Below are positions 54,364 through 62,232 of a stretch of DNA of 64,000 bases, piece after piece (position 1 is the first letter of the stretch; each line of letters begins with the position of its first letter). Made by a program: the position numbers and the translations under genes. This DNA is from Lachnospiraceae bacterium. Its GTDB lineage: Bacteria > Bacillota > Clostridia > Lachnospirales > Lachnospiraceae. The stretch is taken from the NCBI GenBank assembly GCA_003447295.1, contig DLZQ01000067.1, positions 8,936 through 72,935 on the forward strand, given 5' to 3'. The notes below the pieces were generated by a model that had not been told where the DNA came from, did no database searches, and was given only the letters and a program-made list of their open reading frames with translations.

Positions 54364-55686
54364 ATGCAGGAATACGTAATTGAATTATCCAAATATTTCA
54401 TAGCCTTTTTTATGGTTTTATATACAGCAAGCTGTTTTTATACATTCCGATATCCGACGGGCGAACATCACAAGGGGATTTTTATCCTGCAGGATGTTCT
54501 GATGTTTCTGGTACAGGTATTATGTTTCCTGGATCTGTCACTTACCGGCGGAGATTTTCAATACCTGTTTTTCTTCGCATTTATTCTGATTTTTTTATTT
54601 GCAACGATCACGATGGTATCACTGATCTACGAGAATATTAACCGGCTTTTGCTGAATAATATGTGTATGCTTTTGGGAATCGGACTCTGTATGGTATCCC
54701 GGCTGTCTTTTGACAAGGCAATACGGCAGTATGTGATCGTGCTGGTATCTCTGATCATCTCACTACTGATACCGTATCTGCTTGGGAAAATTCATTTTTT
54801 CAAAAAAATCACCTGGCTGTATGCCACATTGGGAATCGCACTGCTTGGTACTGTGCTGATCCTTGGCGAAGTGACCCATGGGTCCAAGATTTCTTTTTCC
54901 CTGGGGGGAATTACGTTCCAGCCCTCGGAATTTGTGAAAATACTGTTCCTGTTTTTCCTGGCGGGAGCTTTATGGGAAAATGTATCCTTCCAGAGAGTGG
55001 TCCTGACTGCCATCATTGCCGGGGCACATGTGGTGATCCTGGTGGTATCCAAGGATCTGGGAAGTGCGTTGATCTTCTTCGTGGGATTTGTGTTCGTGGT
55101 ATTTGCGGCAACACGCAATTATCTGTATCTGTTTGCGGGAATCGTAGGCGGAGGTGCTGCTTCGTATCTTGCTTACCAGCTGTTTGATCACGTGAGGATC
55201 CGTGTGCTGGCATGGCAGGATCCCTGGAAATATATTGACAATAAAGGATATCAGATTACCCAGTCGCTGTTTGCCATCGGCAGCGGAAGCTGGTTCGGCA
55301 TGGGGCTGTTAAAGGGGAACCCGACAGCAATTCCCTATGTGGAAGCGGATTTCATCTTTTCTTCCATCTGCGAGGAACTGGGTGTGATCTTCGGTATGTG
55401 CCTGATCCTGATCTGTGTCAGCAGCTTTCTTGAAATGATTCGGATAGCGGTGAGGATTCATGACAGATTTTATCAGCTTGTCGTATACGGCATCGGCATT
55501 ATGTATATTTTCCAGATTTTCCTGACTATCGGCGGCGGTACGAAATTCATTCCGCTGACCGGTGTGACACTTCCTTTTATCAGTTATGGAGGAAGTTCGG
55601 TGATGACAACAATGATCATGTTTTTCATCATCCAGGGAATTTATATCCGACTGCAGAAGGAAGGAGAGCGCAGAGGTGGAAAATAA
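54364..55686 (+). CDS. FtsW/RodA/SpoVE-family peptidoglycan polymerase
   Basis: SEDS glycosyltransferase that polymerises lipid II at the membrane. 440 residues, about 12 helices. The catalytic Asp region is ILVVSKDLGSALIFFVGF, preceded by FQPSEFVKILFLFFLAGALW, and the end has IPLTGVTLPFISYGGSS. The extra N-terminal helices before residue 100 recall the actinobacterial/clostridial RodA sort. The PBP gene overlaps its end by 11 bp, so SEDS and PBP form a matched pair for cell-wall synthesis in division or elongation; which cannot be told. Confidence 0.93.
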   Translation: MQEYVIELSKYFIAFFMVLYTASCFYTFRYPTGEHHKGIFILQDVLMFLVQVLCFLDLSLTGGDFQYLFFFAFILIFLFATITMVSLIYENINRLLLNNMCMLLGIGLCMVSRLSFDKAIRQYVIVLVSLIISLLIPYLLGKIHFFKKITWLYATLGIALLGTVLILGEVTHGSKISFSLGGITFQPSEFVKILFLFFLAGALWENVSFQRVVLTAIIAGAHVVILVVSKDLGSALIFFVGFVFVVFAATRNYLYLFAGIVGGGAASYLAYQLFDHVRIRVLAWQDPWKYIDNKGYQITQSLFAIGSGSWFGMGLLKGNPTAIPYVEADFIFSSICEELGVIFGMCLILICVSSFLEMIRIAVRIHDRFYQLVVYGIGIMYIFQIFLTIGGGTKFIPLTGVTLPFISYGGSSVMTTMIMFFIIQGIYIRLQKEGERRGGK

Positions 55687-57145
55687 TAAGACGCAAAATA
55701 AATCCCCGAAAAAGACACCTGACAATAAGCGCAGAGGGAACCAGCGGGAGATCTGGCTGTCAGCAGGAGGGATCGGAGTCCTGTTTTTATGTCTCATGGT
55801 CTATCTGGGACATTTCGTGGCAACCAGCGAACAGGATATGATCAATAACAGCTACAATTCCAGGCAACAGATTCTGCTGTCCAGGAACTACCGTGGGGCT
55901 ATTTACTCCAGAGATGGGGAAGTGCTGGCGGAAACCATCCTGAACGAGGAGGAAGAAGAGACCAGAAATTATCCCTATAAGAATCTGTTTGCGCACATTG
56001 TTGGTTATTCCACACAGGGAAGAATGGGAGTGGAAGCACTGGCGAATTATTATCTGATCAATACAAATACTTCTTTGACCAATAAGGTCAAAAACGATAC
56101 TGCCGGGAAAAAGAACCCCGGGGATAATGTCTATACCACGCTGGACGTGAAGGTCCAACAGGTAGCAAACGATCAACTGGATATTTACCGTGGCGCCATC
56201 ATTGTGACAGAAGTATCTACCGGTAAGATCATTGCAATGGTGTCTCATCCTGACTTTGATCCGAATTCTATTGCTGAGATCTGGGATGACCTGGTTGACA
56301 ATGATTCCAGCACCGTACTTCTGAATCGTGCGACCCAGGGCTTATATCCACCCGGTTCCACTTTCAAAATAGTTACTGCATTGGAATATATCAGGGAAAA
56401 TCCGGATACCTACCAGAATTACTCTTATAACTGTAACGGTTCTTTCCGGCTGGGAGACAGTAAGATCAGCTGTTACCACGGTTCCAGCCACGGGCAGGTG
56501 GATTTTAAGAAGTCCTTTGCCAAATCCTGCAACTCTTCCTTTGCAAATATCGGAATGAGTCTGGACAGAGAGGCGTTTCAGGAGACTTTAAATGATCTGC
56601 TGTTTAATAAAGACCTGCCGTTAACTTTAAATTACGCCAAAAGTTCGGCACTGGTCTCCGAAAGTACTCCGTCTGCTGAAATGATGCAGACCTCCATCGG
56701 CCAGGGAAAAACACAGATCACCCCCATGCATCTGAACATGATCACCTGTGCGATAGCAAATGACGGAGTCCTTATGAAGCCTTATGTGATCGACCGTGTA
56801 GAGAATGATGAGGGAACTGTTATCAAAAACTTTAAAGCCTCGGAGTATGGAAGACTGATGTCGGAAGACGAAGCGGCGATTTTACGTCAGCTGATGACAG
56901 ATGTTGTACAGGAAGGTACGGCGTCCAAGCTAAAAGGACTAAACTATACAGCGGCAGGTAAGACCGGTTCTGCGGAATATAATAACGTCAAGGGAGACAG
57001 CCATGCCTGGTTTACCGGTTTCGCTCCTGCGGAGGATCCGGAAGTCTGCGTTACCATCATCGTGGAAGGTGCCGGAAGCGGCGGTGATTATGCAGTACCT
57101 ATTGCAAGACGGATCTTTGATGCGTACTTTAGCGAAAAGCAGTGA
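55676..57145 (+). CDS. Class B penicillin-binding protein (transpeptidase)
   Basis: 489 residues with a GTG start overlapping the SEDS gene. One N-terminal membrane helix (about 30-55) is followed by a short dimerisation region and the transpeptidase domain: S228 in PPGSTFKIV (nucleophile), SCNSSF (second motif), and KTGSAEYN (third). Short compared with PBP2/PBP3 of E. coli, matching PbpA-type proteins coded next to RodA. Cross-links peptidoglycan outside the membrane. No PASTA domain. Confidence 0.93.
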   Translation: MENNKTQNKSPKKTPDNKRRGNQREIWLSAGGIGVLFLCLMVYLGHFVATSEQDMINNSYNSRQQILLSRNYRGAIYSRDGEVLAETILNEEEEETRNYPYKNLFAHIVGYSTQGRMGVEALANYYLINTNTSLTNKVKNDTAGKKNPGDNVYTTLDVKVQQVANDQLDIYRGAIIVTEVSTGKIIAMVSHPDFDPNSIAEIWDDLVDNDSSTVLLNRATQGLYPPGSTFKIVTALEYIRENPDTYQNYSYNCNGSFRLGDSKISCYHGSSHGQVDFKKSFAKSCNSSFANIGMSLDREAFQETLNDLLFNKDLPLTLNYAKSSALVSESTPSAEMMQTSIGQGKTQITPMHLNMITCAIANDGVLMKPYVIDRVENDEGTVIKNFKASEYGRLMSEDEAAILRQLMTDVVQEGTASKLKGLNYTAAGKTGSAEYNNVKGDSHAWFTGFAPAEDPEVCVTIIVEGAGSGGDYAVPIARRIFDAYFSEKQ

Positions 57146-57164
57146 GATCGGAGGATAAAAGAAA

Positions 57165-57605
57165 ATGATAGAGGCGACCAGTTGTGGCGGAGTGGTGATT
57201 TTCCGCGGCAAAATATTATTACTCTATAAAAATATTAAAAACAAATACGAAGGATGGGTCCTGCCTAAGGGAACCGTGGAGCCCGGAGAAACCCACGAAG
57301 AGACTGCGTTGCGGGAAGTTCTGGAAGAGAGTGGCTCCAAAGCTTTTATCGTAGATTATGTGGGAAGAAGTGAATATTCTTTTACTGTACCGGACGATGT
57401 GGTGGAGAAAGAGGTACACTGGTATCTGATGAGCACCGACAGCTATTACAGCAAGCCCCAGAGAGAAGAGTATTTTGCAGATTCCGGTTTTTATAAATAC
57501 CATGAGGCCTATCATCTTCTGAAATTTGCCAATGAGAAACAGATTTTGGAAAAGGCATATGCGGAATATCTGGAAAGAAAAAGGAATAATCAATGGATAA
57601 ATTGA
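57165..57605 (+). CDS. Nudix hydrolase
   Basis: 146 residues. The Nudix box is complete (GX5EX7REUXEEXGU) as GTVEPGETHEETALREVLEE plus SG, near residues 39-60. Hydrolyses a nucleoside diphosphate linked to some other group; substrate unknown. Ribosome site ggagg well placed. Follows the PBP gene by 19 bp. The gene ends in a hairpin shared with the convergent HD-GYP gene. Confidence 0.9.
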   Translation: MIEATSCGGVVIFRGKILLLYKNIKNKYEGWVLPKGTVEPGETHEETALREVLEESGSKAFIVDYVGRSEYSFTVPDDVVEKEVHWYLMSTDSYYSKPQREEYFADSGFYKYHEAYHLLKFANEKQILEKAYAEYLERKRNNQWIN

Positions 57606-57612
57606 TTATTCC
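57583..57612 (-). terminator. Terminator for the HD-GYP gene
   Basis: GGAATAATCAAT (57583-57594) and ATTGATTATTCC (57601-57612), perfect 12-bp stem. On the minus strand it is followed by TTTTTCTTTCC. It also covers the stop of the Nudix gene. Confidence 0.8.
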
Positions 57613-57634
57613 TGCCTTTAAGGATTTATAGTGC

Positions 57635-58687
57635 TTATACATTTTTGACAATTTCCAAATCTGTTCTCTGTAAGAGATCCACGAATTCGTTCTTTTCGTT
57701 TTTCAGAATAGGACGGGAGAACTTGTTGGGATGAATGATCAGAACCTCCCAGATACTTCCGTCGTTCAACTGTACATTTGTACCGATCTGCGCGTCCGCA
57801 ATCCTTTTCATAATCGGCATTAACAGTTCCACATCGTATTTATCCAGGCTCTTTTCAAAATTTCCCAAAATTTGCAGCGGTGTAAGCGCATTGCGGTAGG
57901 TTCTGGGAGAAGCCATGGCAATGTAGGCATCAATGACCGCCATATATCTGGCATAGACATCAATCTTCTGACCGGTCATATGATAGGGGTAACCGCTGCC
58001 ATCCAGTCTTTCGTGATGCATGATCACCGCATTTTTTACATGTTCATTCAGATCCTGATTCCGGACAGTGGTATAACCGACCACGGGATGGGTTTTGATG
58101 ATCTTGAATTCCGCATCGGTCAGCTTTCCGGGCTTCCACAGCAGTTCGTAGGGCAGCTGCAGCTTGCCGATATCATAATAGAAACCGCAGAGGATCAGTG
58201 TATTTTTCTCATCCTCCGACATGGACAGCCAGTCGGCAAAAGCTCCGGCTAAAAGAGCGGCATTCAAACCCTGGGTATAGGTAAGCTCATCTTCACTGGG
58301 CATCAGATTGTATAAATAATCCAAAAGAGCGGAACCGGAAGAGATATAATAATATAATTCCCTGTATATAGTCAGCAGAACGATATCTGCAGGCTTCCTG
58401 CCCATGACCAGAAGCTGTTTCATTGCAAGCTTATATTCCCCGAGGAAAATGGGATAGGCACGTTCAAAAGCTTTGAAATTAGAGTCAAAACGTATTTTTT
58501 CGTAATGAGTGGTGGCAAAATCCTCATCTTCCATGATCGTGACGCATACCAGATCATAACGCTTTAATTTTTCTATAATCTGCGGGGTCACAGTCGTACC
58601 GCCAGGGTAGATCACATGATTCTGATCCAGTATATCTTCGCCCAGGACCATGTCCGGCTGAAGCTCCATCTTCGTAATTACTTTCAA
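57635..58687 (-). CDS. HD-GYP-domain protein with altered HD motif
   Basis: 350 residues. HD-GYP proteins break down cyclic-di-GMP. The N-terminal 120 residues are a helical, sensor-like region. In the HD-GYP domain, HHERLDGSGYP (His 224-225, GYP 232-234) is intact, and H200 and D253 are present. But the HD pair itself reads Y171-D172 in FYYDIGK, and Q139 stands where the first His is expected (TQGLNAAL for T-H-S-L-N). The C-terminal 65 residues resemble a small PilZ-free tail. TTG start behind aggagg. It may have lost, or altered, metal binding. Confidence 0.85.
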   Translation of the reverse strand: MKVITKMELQPDMVLGEDILDQNHVIYPGGTTVTPQIIEKLKRYDLVCVTIMEDEDFATTHYEKIRFDSNFKAFERAYPIFLGEYKLAMKQLLVMGRKPADIVLLTIYRELYYYISSGSALLDYLYNLMPSEDELTYTQGLNAALLAGAFADWLSMSEDEKNTLILCGFYYDIGKLQLPYELLWKPGKLTDAEFKIIKTHPVVGYTTVRNQDLNEHVKNAVIMHHERLDGSGYPYHMTGQKIDVYARYMAVIDAYIAMASPRTYRNALTPLQILGNFEKSLDKYDVELLMPIMKRIADAQIGTNVQLNDGSIWEVLIIHPNKFSRPILKNEKNEFVDLLQRTDLEIVKNV

Positions 58688-58703
58688 TGGTTTTTCCTCC
58701 TAA

Positions 58704-58725
58704 TTTATACTAATTCTAGTATAAA
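58704..58725. promoter_or_regulatory. Perfect palindrome over the HD-GYP promoter
   Basis: TTTATACTA-ATTC-TAGTATAAA, 9-bp arms. It covers the -10 and start point of the minus-strand promoter, where a repressor site would lie. It could also be a 5' hairpin in the mRNA. Confidence 0.5.
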
Positions 58726-58745
58726 ATAACATCCGGAAAAGTCAA
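58718..58745 (-). promoter_or_regulatory. Sigma-A-type promoter for the HD-GYP gene
   Basis: On the minus strand TTGACT (58745-58740), 16-bp spacer, TATACT (58723-58718). Confidence 0.65.
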
Positions 58746-58755
58746 GCAACAAAAA

Positions 58756-58784
58756 TTGTAATATAGCAGAATTTATGCTATAAT
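58756..58784 (+). promoter_or_regulatory. Sigma-A-type promoter for the 58.8-kb operon
   Basis: TTGTAA (58756-58761), 17-bp spacer, perfect TATAAT (58779-58784). Start near 58791; leader of about 53 nt. Confidence 0.8.
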
Positions 58785-58843
58785 GAGCCATATGGCTGGC
58801 GGGAAAGTATGCCGGAGGGTTATTGACCAAAAGGAAATGATAT

Positions 58844-59167
58844 ATGGCAGGAAAGCTTACATTTGCACCAAATCTCTATTTGGGAGAGAGCATCGCATCT
58901 GAAAAACTGGATAAAATAAAAAAGAGACTGGTGAAAAATCCTCTTTGGGCAAACGTATATCTGATTACACCGGCGTCAAATCCGGCAGACCAATTAGATA
59001 TTTTTGATGCAAGACAACTGATACAGCCCCATTACAAAAATGAAGAATTTCTGGTTCTCGGGATTGTATCCGGATATGAGGAGGCATTGCAGCTGATCGA
59101 ACAGATCACCAGAGAATGCCTGGAAGCCAGGGGCGACTGCAATCTGCGGGAGTATTTACTATGTTGA
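58844..59167 (+). CDS. Small conserved-looking protein of unknown function
   Basis: 107 residues, no signal peptide or membrane helix. The chain mixes alpha and beta: FAPNLYLGESIASEKLDKIK opens, VYLITPASNPADQLDIF and FLVLGIVSGYEEALQLIEQI look like strand-helix units. No family recognised. First gene of an operon with its own strong promoter. It starts behind aaggaaatga and overlaps the next gene by 7 bp, so the two proteins are probably made together. Confidence 0.65.
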   Translation: MAGKLTFAPNLYLGESIASEKLDKIKKRLVKNPLWANVYLITPASNPADQLDIFDARQLIQPHYKNEEFLVLGIVSGYEEALQLIEQITRECLEARGDCNLREYLLC

Positions 59168-60141
59168 CGATTCTTTTTAAAATATTGAGCATTCTTGGAA
59201 TCCTGTTGTTAATACTTCTCGGAATTGCTCTTGTGGTAATCCTTCTGGTATTATTTTTCCCGGTCTGTTACAAAATGTCCGGGAAGAAAAATGCCGAAGA
59301 AATGCAGTTCGCCGTAAAAATAAAATGGCTGTTCGGTCTGGTAAGGGTCTCTTACAGCTATCCGGTTCCAGGGAAACTGCTGGCAAAGGTTCTTTTTTTA
59401 ACAGTATATGATTCTTCCGAGAAGGAAAAAAACTCTGCATCGGGGGAAGATACACACACAGCTCCAAAAAAAGATATAACGGAGGCTGCACAGGAAACAT
59501 CAAGGACTTCAGAATCTTCGGATGCTTCAGAATCTTCGGATGCATCAGAAACTTCCGGACAGACGTTACTCTCGCATGATAGCGATATAGCGAAAACGGA
59601 CCCTGCGACCGATACAGAAGCTTCAGCAGATGCAAAAATTTCTGCGGAAGAAAACACACCCGGTCCGCAGCAGGAAACTTCCACTTTCGGAAAAATCGCC
59701 GGTTTTTTTGAGAAAATACGATACACAATCCGTAAAATCTGTGATAAAATCAAATATATTTTGAAGAATATTTCTTTTTACAGGGAGTTATGGAATGATC
59801 CGGATACGAAGGGATTGCTTCAGCATGCGGGAAAGCGTATCGGGCATATTTTAAAAAGGCTTCGTCCACGAAAGCTTAAGATGAACGCCCGCATTGGTAC
59901 CGGCTCACCGGATACCACCGGATACCTTTATGGCATCTATGGAATGATACTTCCGAAGCTTGGAAAGGGAGTATGCATTACACCGGATTTCGAAGAGGCA
60001 ATACTGGAGGGTGATTTTAAAGCCTCCGGGCATTTTACAGTAGCATGTGTATTGTTCCATTCCGCGCGGTTGCTTTTGGATAAGAGATTACAGCAATTAA
60101 AGCTTAAGATAAGAACATTTCAAAAAAATCAGAAGAAATAA
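59161..60141 (+). CDS. DUF2953-like membrane protein
   Basis: 326 residues: an N-terminal membrane helix (about 5-38), then a domain with FAVKIKWLFGLVRVSYSY, the usual DUF2953 opening, then a long low-complexity insert rich in Ser, Thr, Glu and Asp (about 90-170). A C-terminal half contains ARIGTGSPDTTGYLYGIYGM and ITPDFEEAILEGDFKASGHF, typical of the family. DUF2953 proteins occur in spore formers next to gerW (ytfJ), as here (ytfI-ytfJ in B. subtilis). ATG at 59161, behind gggag. Confidence 0.82.
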   Translation: MLTILFKILSILGILLLILLGIALVVILLVLFFPVCYKMSGKKNAEEMQFAVKIKWLFGLVRVSYSYPVPGKLLAKVLFLTVYDSSEKEKNSASGEDTHTAPKKDITEAAQETSRTSESSDASESSDASETSGQTLLSHDSDIAKTDPATDTEASADAKISAEENTPGPQQETSTFGKIAGFFEKIRYTIRKICDKIKYILKNISFYRELWNDPDTKGLLQHAGKRIGHILKRLRPRKLKMNARIGTGSPDTTGYLYGIYGMILPKLGKGVCITPDFEEAILEGDFKASGHFTVACVLFHSARLLLDKRLQQLKLKIRTFQKNQKK

Positions 60142-60164
60142 AAGGATGTAACAGGAGGTTTGTT

Positions 60165-60584
60165 ATGGCAGAAAAAGATAATCAGTTCCAGGGCGTGGTA
60201 GAATCTCTTTTAAAGGGTATGGATACGGTACTCTCCACGAAGACTGTGGTGGGAGAGGCTACGAAGATCGGAGATACGATCATATTACCGTTAGTGGATG
60301 TGACTTTCGGTGTGGGTGCCGGTGCCGGCAACAATTCCGAGAAAAAATCCGCTTCCGGAGCCGGAGGATTAGGCGGTAAGATGACTCCCAGCGCTGTCCT
60401 GGTCATTAAGAACGGTTCCACAAAGCTGGTAAATATCAAGAATCAGGATACGGTGACTAAGATTCTGGATATGATTCCCGATATCGTAGATAAATTTACC
60501 AAGCCGAAGGAACAAGAAGAAATGTCCGATGCTGAAGTGGTGGACATTGCATTTCCGGAAGAGGAAACAACAGAAGATAAGTAA
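60165..60584 (+). CDS. gerW: GerW-family sporulation protein (YtfJ)
   Basis: 139 residues. GerW is needed for spore germination with some nutrients in B. subtilis. The family core is VVESLLKGMDTVLSTKTVVGEA, then IILPLVDVTFGVGAGAG and AVLVIKNGSTKLVNIKN. The Gly/Ser-rich middle is typical. A strong aggagg site precedes the ATG. It lies after the DUF2953 gene as in Bacillus and supports a spore-forming lineage. Confidence 0.93.
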   Translation: MAEKDNQFQGVVESLLKGMDTVLSTKTVVGEATKIGDTIILPLVDVTFGVGAGAGNNSEKKSASGAGGLGGKMTPSAVLVIKNGSTKLVNIKNQDTVTKILDMIPDIVDKFTKPKEQEEMSDAEVVDIAFPEEETTEDK

Positions 60585-60639
60585 TATTTGAGATACTCTG
60601 CATATAATAAAGTGAGAATATTCCGGATCCGGATGGATT

Positions 60640-60783
60640 ATGAAAAAGATTATTGGATTGATACTCTTTTTTGTAGCGGTCGGCATGCTGCTTATGCTGG
60701 TGATTCATAATCGTTTCATCGGTCTGATCGTGGTCGCACTTTTATTGTTTGCAGGGTATTATCTTTTCTGTGGTTGTGAGTAA
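60640..60783 (+). CDS. Small two-helix membrane protein
   Basis: 47 residues starting MKKIIGLILFFVAVGML. Two hydrophobic helices joined by VIHNRFIG, ending YYLFCGCE. The ATG at 60640 has only a weak ggatgg upstream, and the stop lies 11 bp before the next gene. Placement and hydrophobic pattern suggest a real gene; no function known. Confidence 0.6.
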   Translation: MKKIIGLILFFVAVGMLLMLVIHNRFIGLIVVALLLFAGYYLFCGCE

Positions 60784-60794
60784 GAGGGTGCGGC

Positions 60795-61334
60795 ATGATT
60801 GATTGGGAAGAGGTCATTAAGGCGGAAAGTACCGAAGAATTAAAAGAAATAAAGCTGTGGCTTTTCCAGGAAAATATGCGTCTGGAACAGGAGCGTACGG
60901 AGTTAGAACAGGCCCGGAACAAATTTCTGGACGAACGGGTAAAGTTACGGGACGAGCTGGATGAGTTGAACCGGCGTACAGTTATGGAGCGGAAACGGCT
61001 AAAAGAAGAAAATCTGTTCTTCGAGAAGAAAATGGCTATTTTACAGGAGGGTTTCCGGCAGCTGGAGGAGGATCGGAAGAGGTTCGAGCAGGAACGGCAG
61101 ACACTCTCGAAGGAGGCCAGAGAACGGCAGAACAGGGAGCAAGAGCTTGGGGAAGTCAGCTTTACGGCAGTACAGCTTTTATTCCGGGGAGCTAATAATC
61201 CGCTGGCTCTGCGGAAGAGATATCGGGATCTGATCAAAATCTTTCATCCGGACAACCTCTTCGGTGATGGGGAACTGGCAGGCCAGATCAACAAAGAATA
61301 TCTGAAGCGGAAGCAGGAAGAGCGGTTCTGGTAA
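60795..61334 (+). CDS. Coiled-coil protein with C-terminal J-domain-like segment
   Basis: 179 residues. About residues 10-115 form a long charged coiled coil (Glu, Arg, Lys and Leu heptads, for example FQENMRLEQERTELEQARNK). The last 50 residues look like a J domain: RYRDLIKIFHPDNLFGDGEL with the HPD tripeptide, which in DnaJ proteins stimulates DnaK. So it may recruit Hsp70 to a partner held by the coil. No dnaK here. The start follows gagggtg. Confidence 0.75.
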   Translation: MIDWEEVIKAESTEELKEIKLWLFQENMRLEQERTELEQARNKFLDERVKLRDELDELNRRTVMERKRLKEENLFFEKKMAILQEGFRQLEEDRKRFEQERQTLSKEARERQNREQELGEVSFTAVQLLFRGANNPLALRKRYRDLIKIFHPDNLFGDGELAGQINKEYLKRKQEERFW

Positions 61335-61355
61335 TTGCACAGAGAATAAAAAATA

Positions 61356-61388
61356 AGCCAGAAATGAAATTCATCATTTCTGGCTTTC
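61356..61388. terminator. Bidirectional terminator between the J-domain-like gene and rpmB
   Basis: AGCCAGAAATGA (61356-61367) and TCATTTCTGGCT (61374-61385), perfect 12-bp stem, with TTT after it on plus and TTATTTTTTATTC on minus. Confidence 0.88.
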
Positions 61389-61412
61389 AAAATCCAATAT
61401 TACCGCAGGAGA

Positions 61413-61598
61413 TTAAGCTCTCTCAACTTTACCAGATTTTAAGCAGCTGGTGCAGACATGCATTCTTCTAGCTCCGCCGTTAACCTTGCACTTAACGCTC
61501 TTAACATTAGAGTTCCAAATTGCGTTGCTTCTTCTATGAGAATGGCTTACGTTGTTACCGAAATGAACGCCCTTACCACAAATATCACATTTAGCCAT
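61413..61598 (-). CDS. rpmB: 50S ribosomal protein L28
   Basis: 61-residue ribosomal protein. N-terminus MAKCDICGKGVHFGNNVSHSHRRSN is standard. Cysteines at 4, 7, 49 and 52 form two CxxC pairs, so this is the zinc-binding (C+) form; zinc-free forms lack them and are usually made under zinc shortage. Strong ggaggtg ribosome site on the minus strand. The divergent yloU-yloV pair is the same arrangement as in Bacillus. Confidence 0.98.
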   Translation of the reverse strand: MAKCDICGKGVHFGNNVSHSHRRSNAIWNSNVKSVKCKVNGGARRMHVCTSCLKSGKVERA

Positions 61599-61687
61599 CT
61601 TGACACCTCCTCGATCTAACGCGCATCTAACGCTTACTTTTAAACAATTTTTTCAATAAACATGTGTGAAATGCTCACAACATTGAT

Positions 61688-61716
61688 ATATTAACAGAAA
61701 ACGAAAATAAAAGCAA
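61688..61716 (-). promoter_or_regulatory. Promoter for rpmB
   Basis: On the minus strand TTGCTT (61716-61711), 17-bp spacer, TAATAT (61693-61688). The leader would be about 85 nt. The rest of the 261-bp, very AT-rich gap 61599-61859 shows no further gene; a plus-strand promoter for yloU is likely but I could not fix one with good spacing (TAAAAT at 61771-61776 is a possible -10). Confidence 0.55.
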
Positions 61717-61859
61717 GCAAAAAATATTTATTTTTTTTATTTTATTGTTTCTTTTTCAAAGGAAAGCTGTTAAAATACATTTATATATGTCTGAACTTTA
61801 TATTTTGGGGGCAGACATAGCAGAAGAAACAAATGATCCGAATATGAAGGAGGTTCTGT

Positions 61860-62219
61860 ATGAAAGGTTCTTCTATGAATACCCATATGGGAAATATTGA
61901 CATTGATAATGAAGTCATTGCACAGTATGCCGGTAGCGTAGCGGTAGAGTGCTTTGGTATCGTAGGTATGGCCGGAGTCAGCATGAAGGATGGTCTGGTA
62001 AAGCTTCTGAAATTAGACAGCATCACCAGAGGGATCAAGGTATCCCTGGACAACAATAAACTGGTTCTGGACTTCCATGTGATCGTAGCATACGGTGTCA
62101 GCATTTTAACTGTCACCGACAATCTGATCAGCAACGTAAAATACAAAGTGGAAGAGTTTACCGGTATTGAGATCAAAAAGATCAACATCTTTGTTGAAGG
62201 TGTAAGAGTGATTGATTAA
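61860..62219 (+). CDS. yloU: Asp23/Gls24-family protein (YloU)
   Basis: 119-residue alkaline-shock family protein, probably membrane-associated through partners. Family core: GNIDIDNEVIAQYAGSVAVECFGIVGMAG near residues 11-40 and VDFHVIVAYG-like VLDFHVIVAYGVSI near 75. Strong aaggagg site. Stop lies 13 bp before the fatty-acid-kinase-like gene, as in the conserved yloU-yloV pair. Confidence 0.93.
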   Translation: MKGSSMNTHMGNIDIDNEVIAQYAGSVAVECFGIVGMAGVSMKDGLVKLLKLDSITRGIKVSLDNNKLVLDFHVIVAYGVSILTVTDNLISNVKYKVEEFTGIEIKKINIFVEGVRVID

Positions 62220-62232
62220 GGAGGAAGTAATT

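Noticed and set aside
61599-61859. Gene in the AT-rich gap between rpmB and yloU
   Set aside because: Only very short frames; AT-rich sequence fits divergent promoters.
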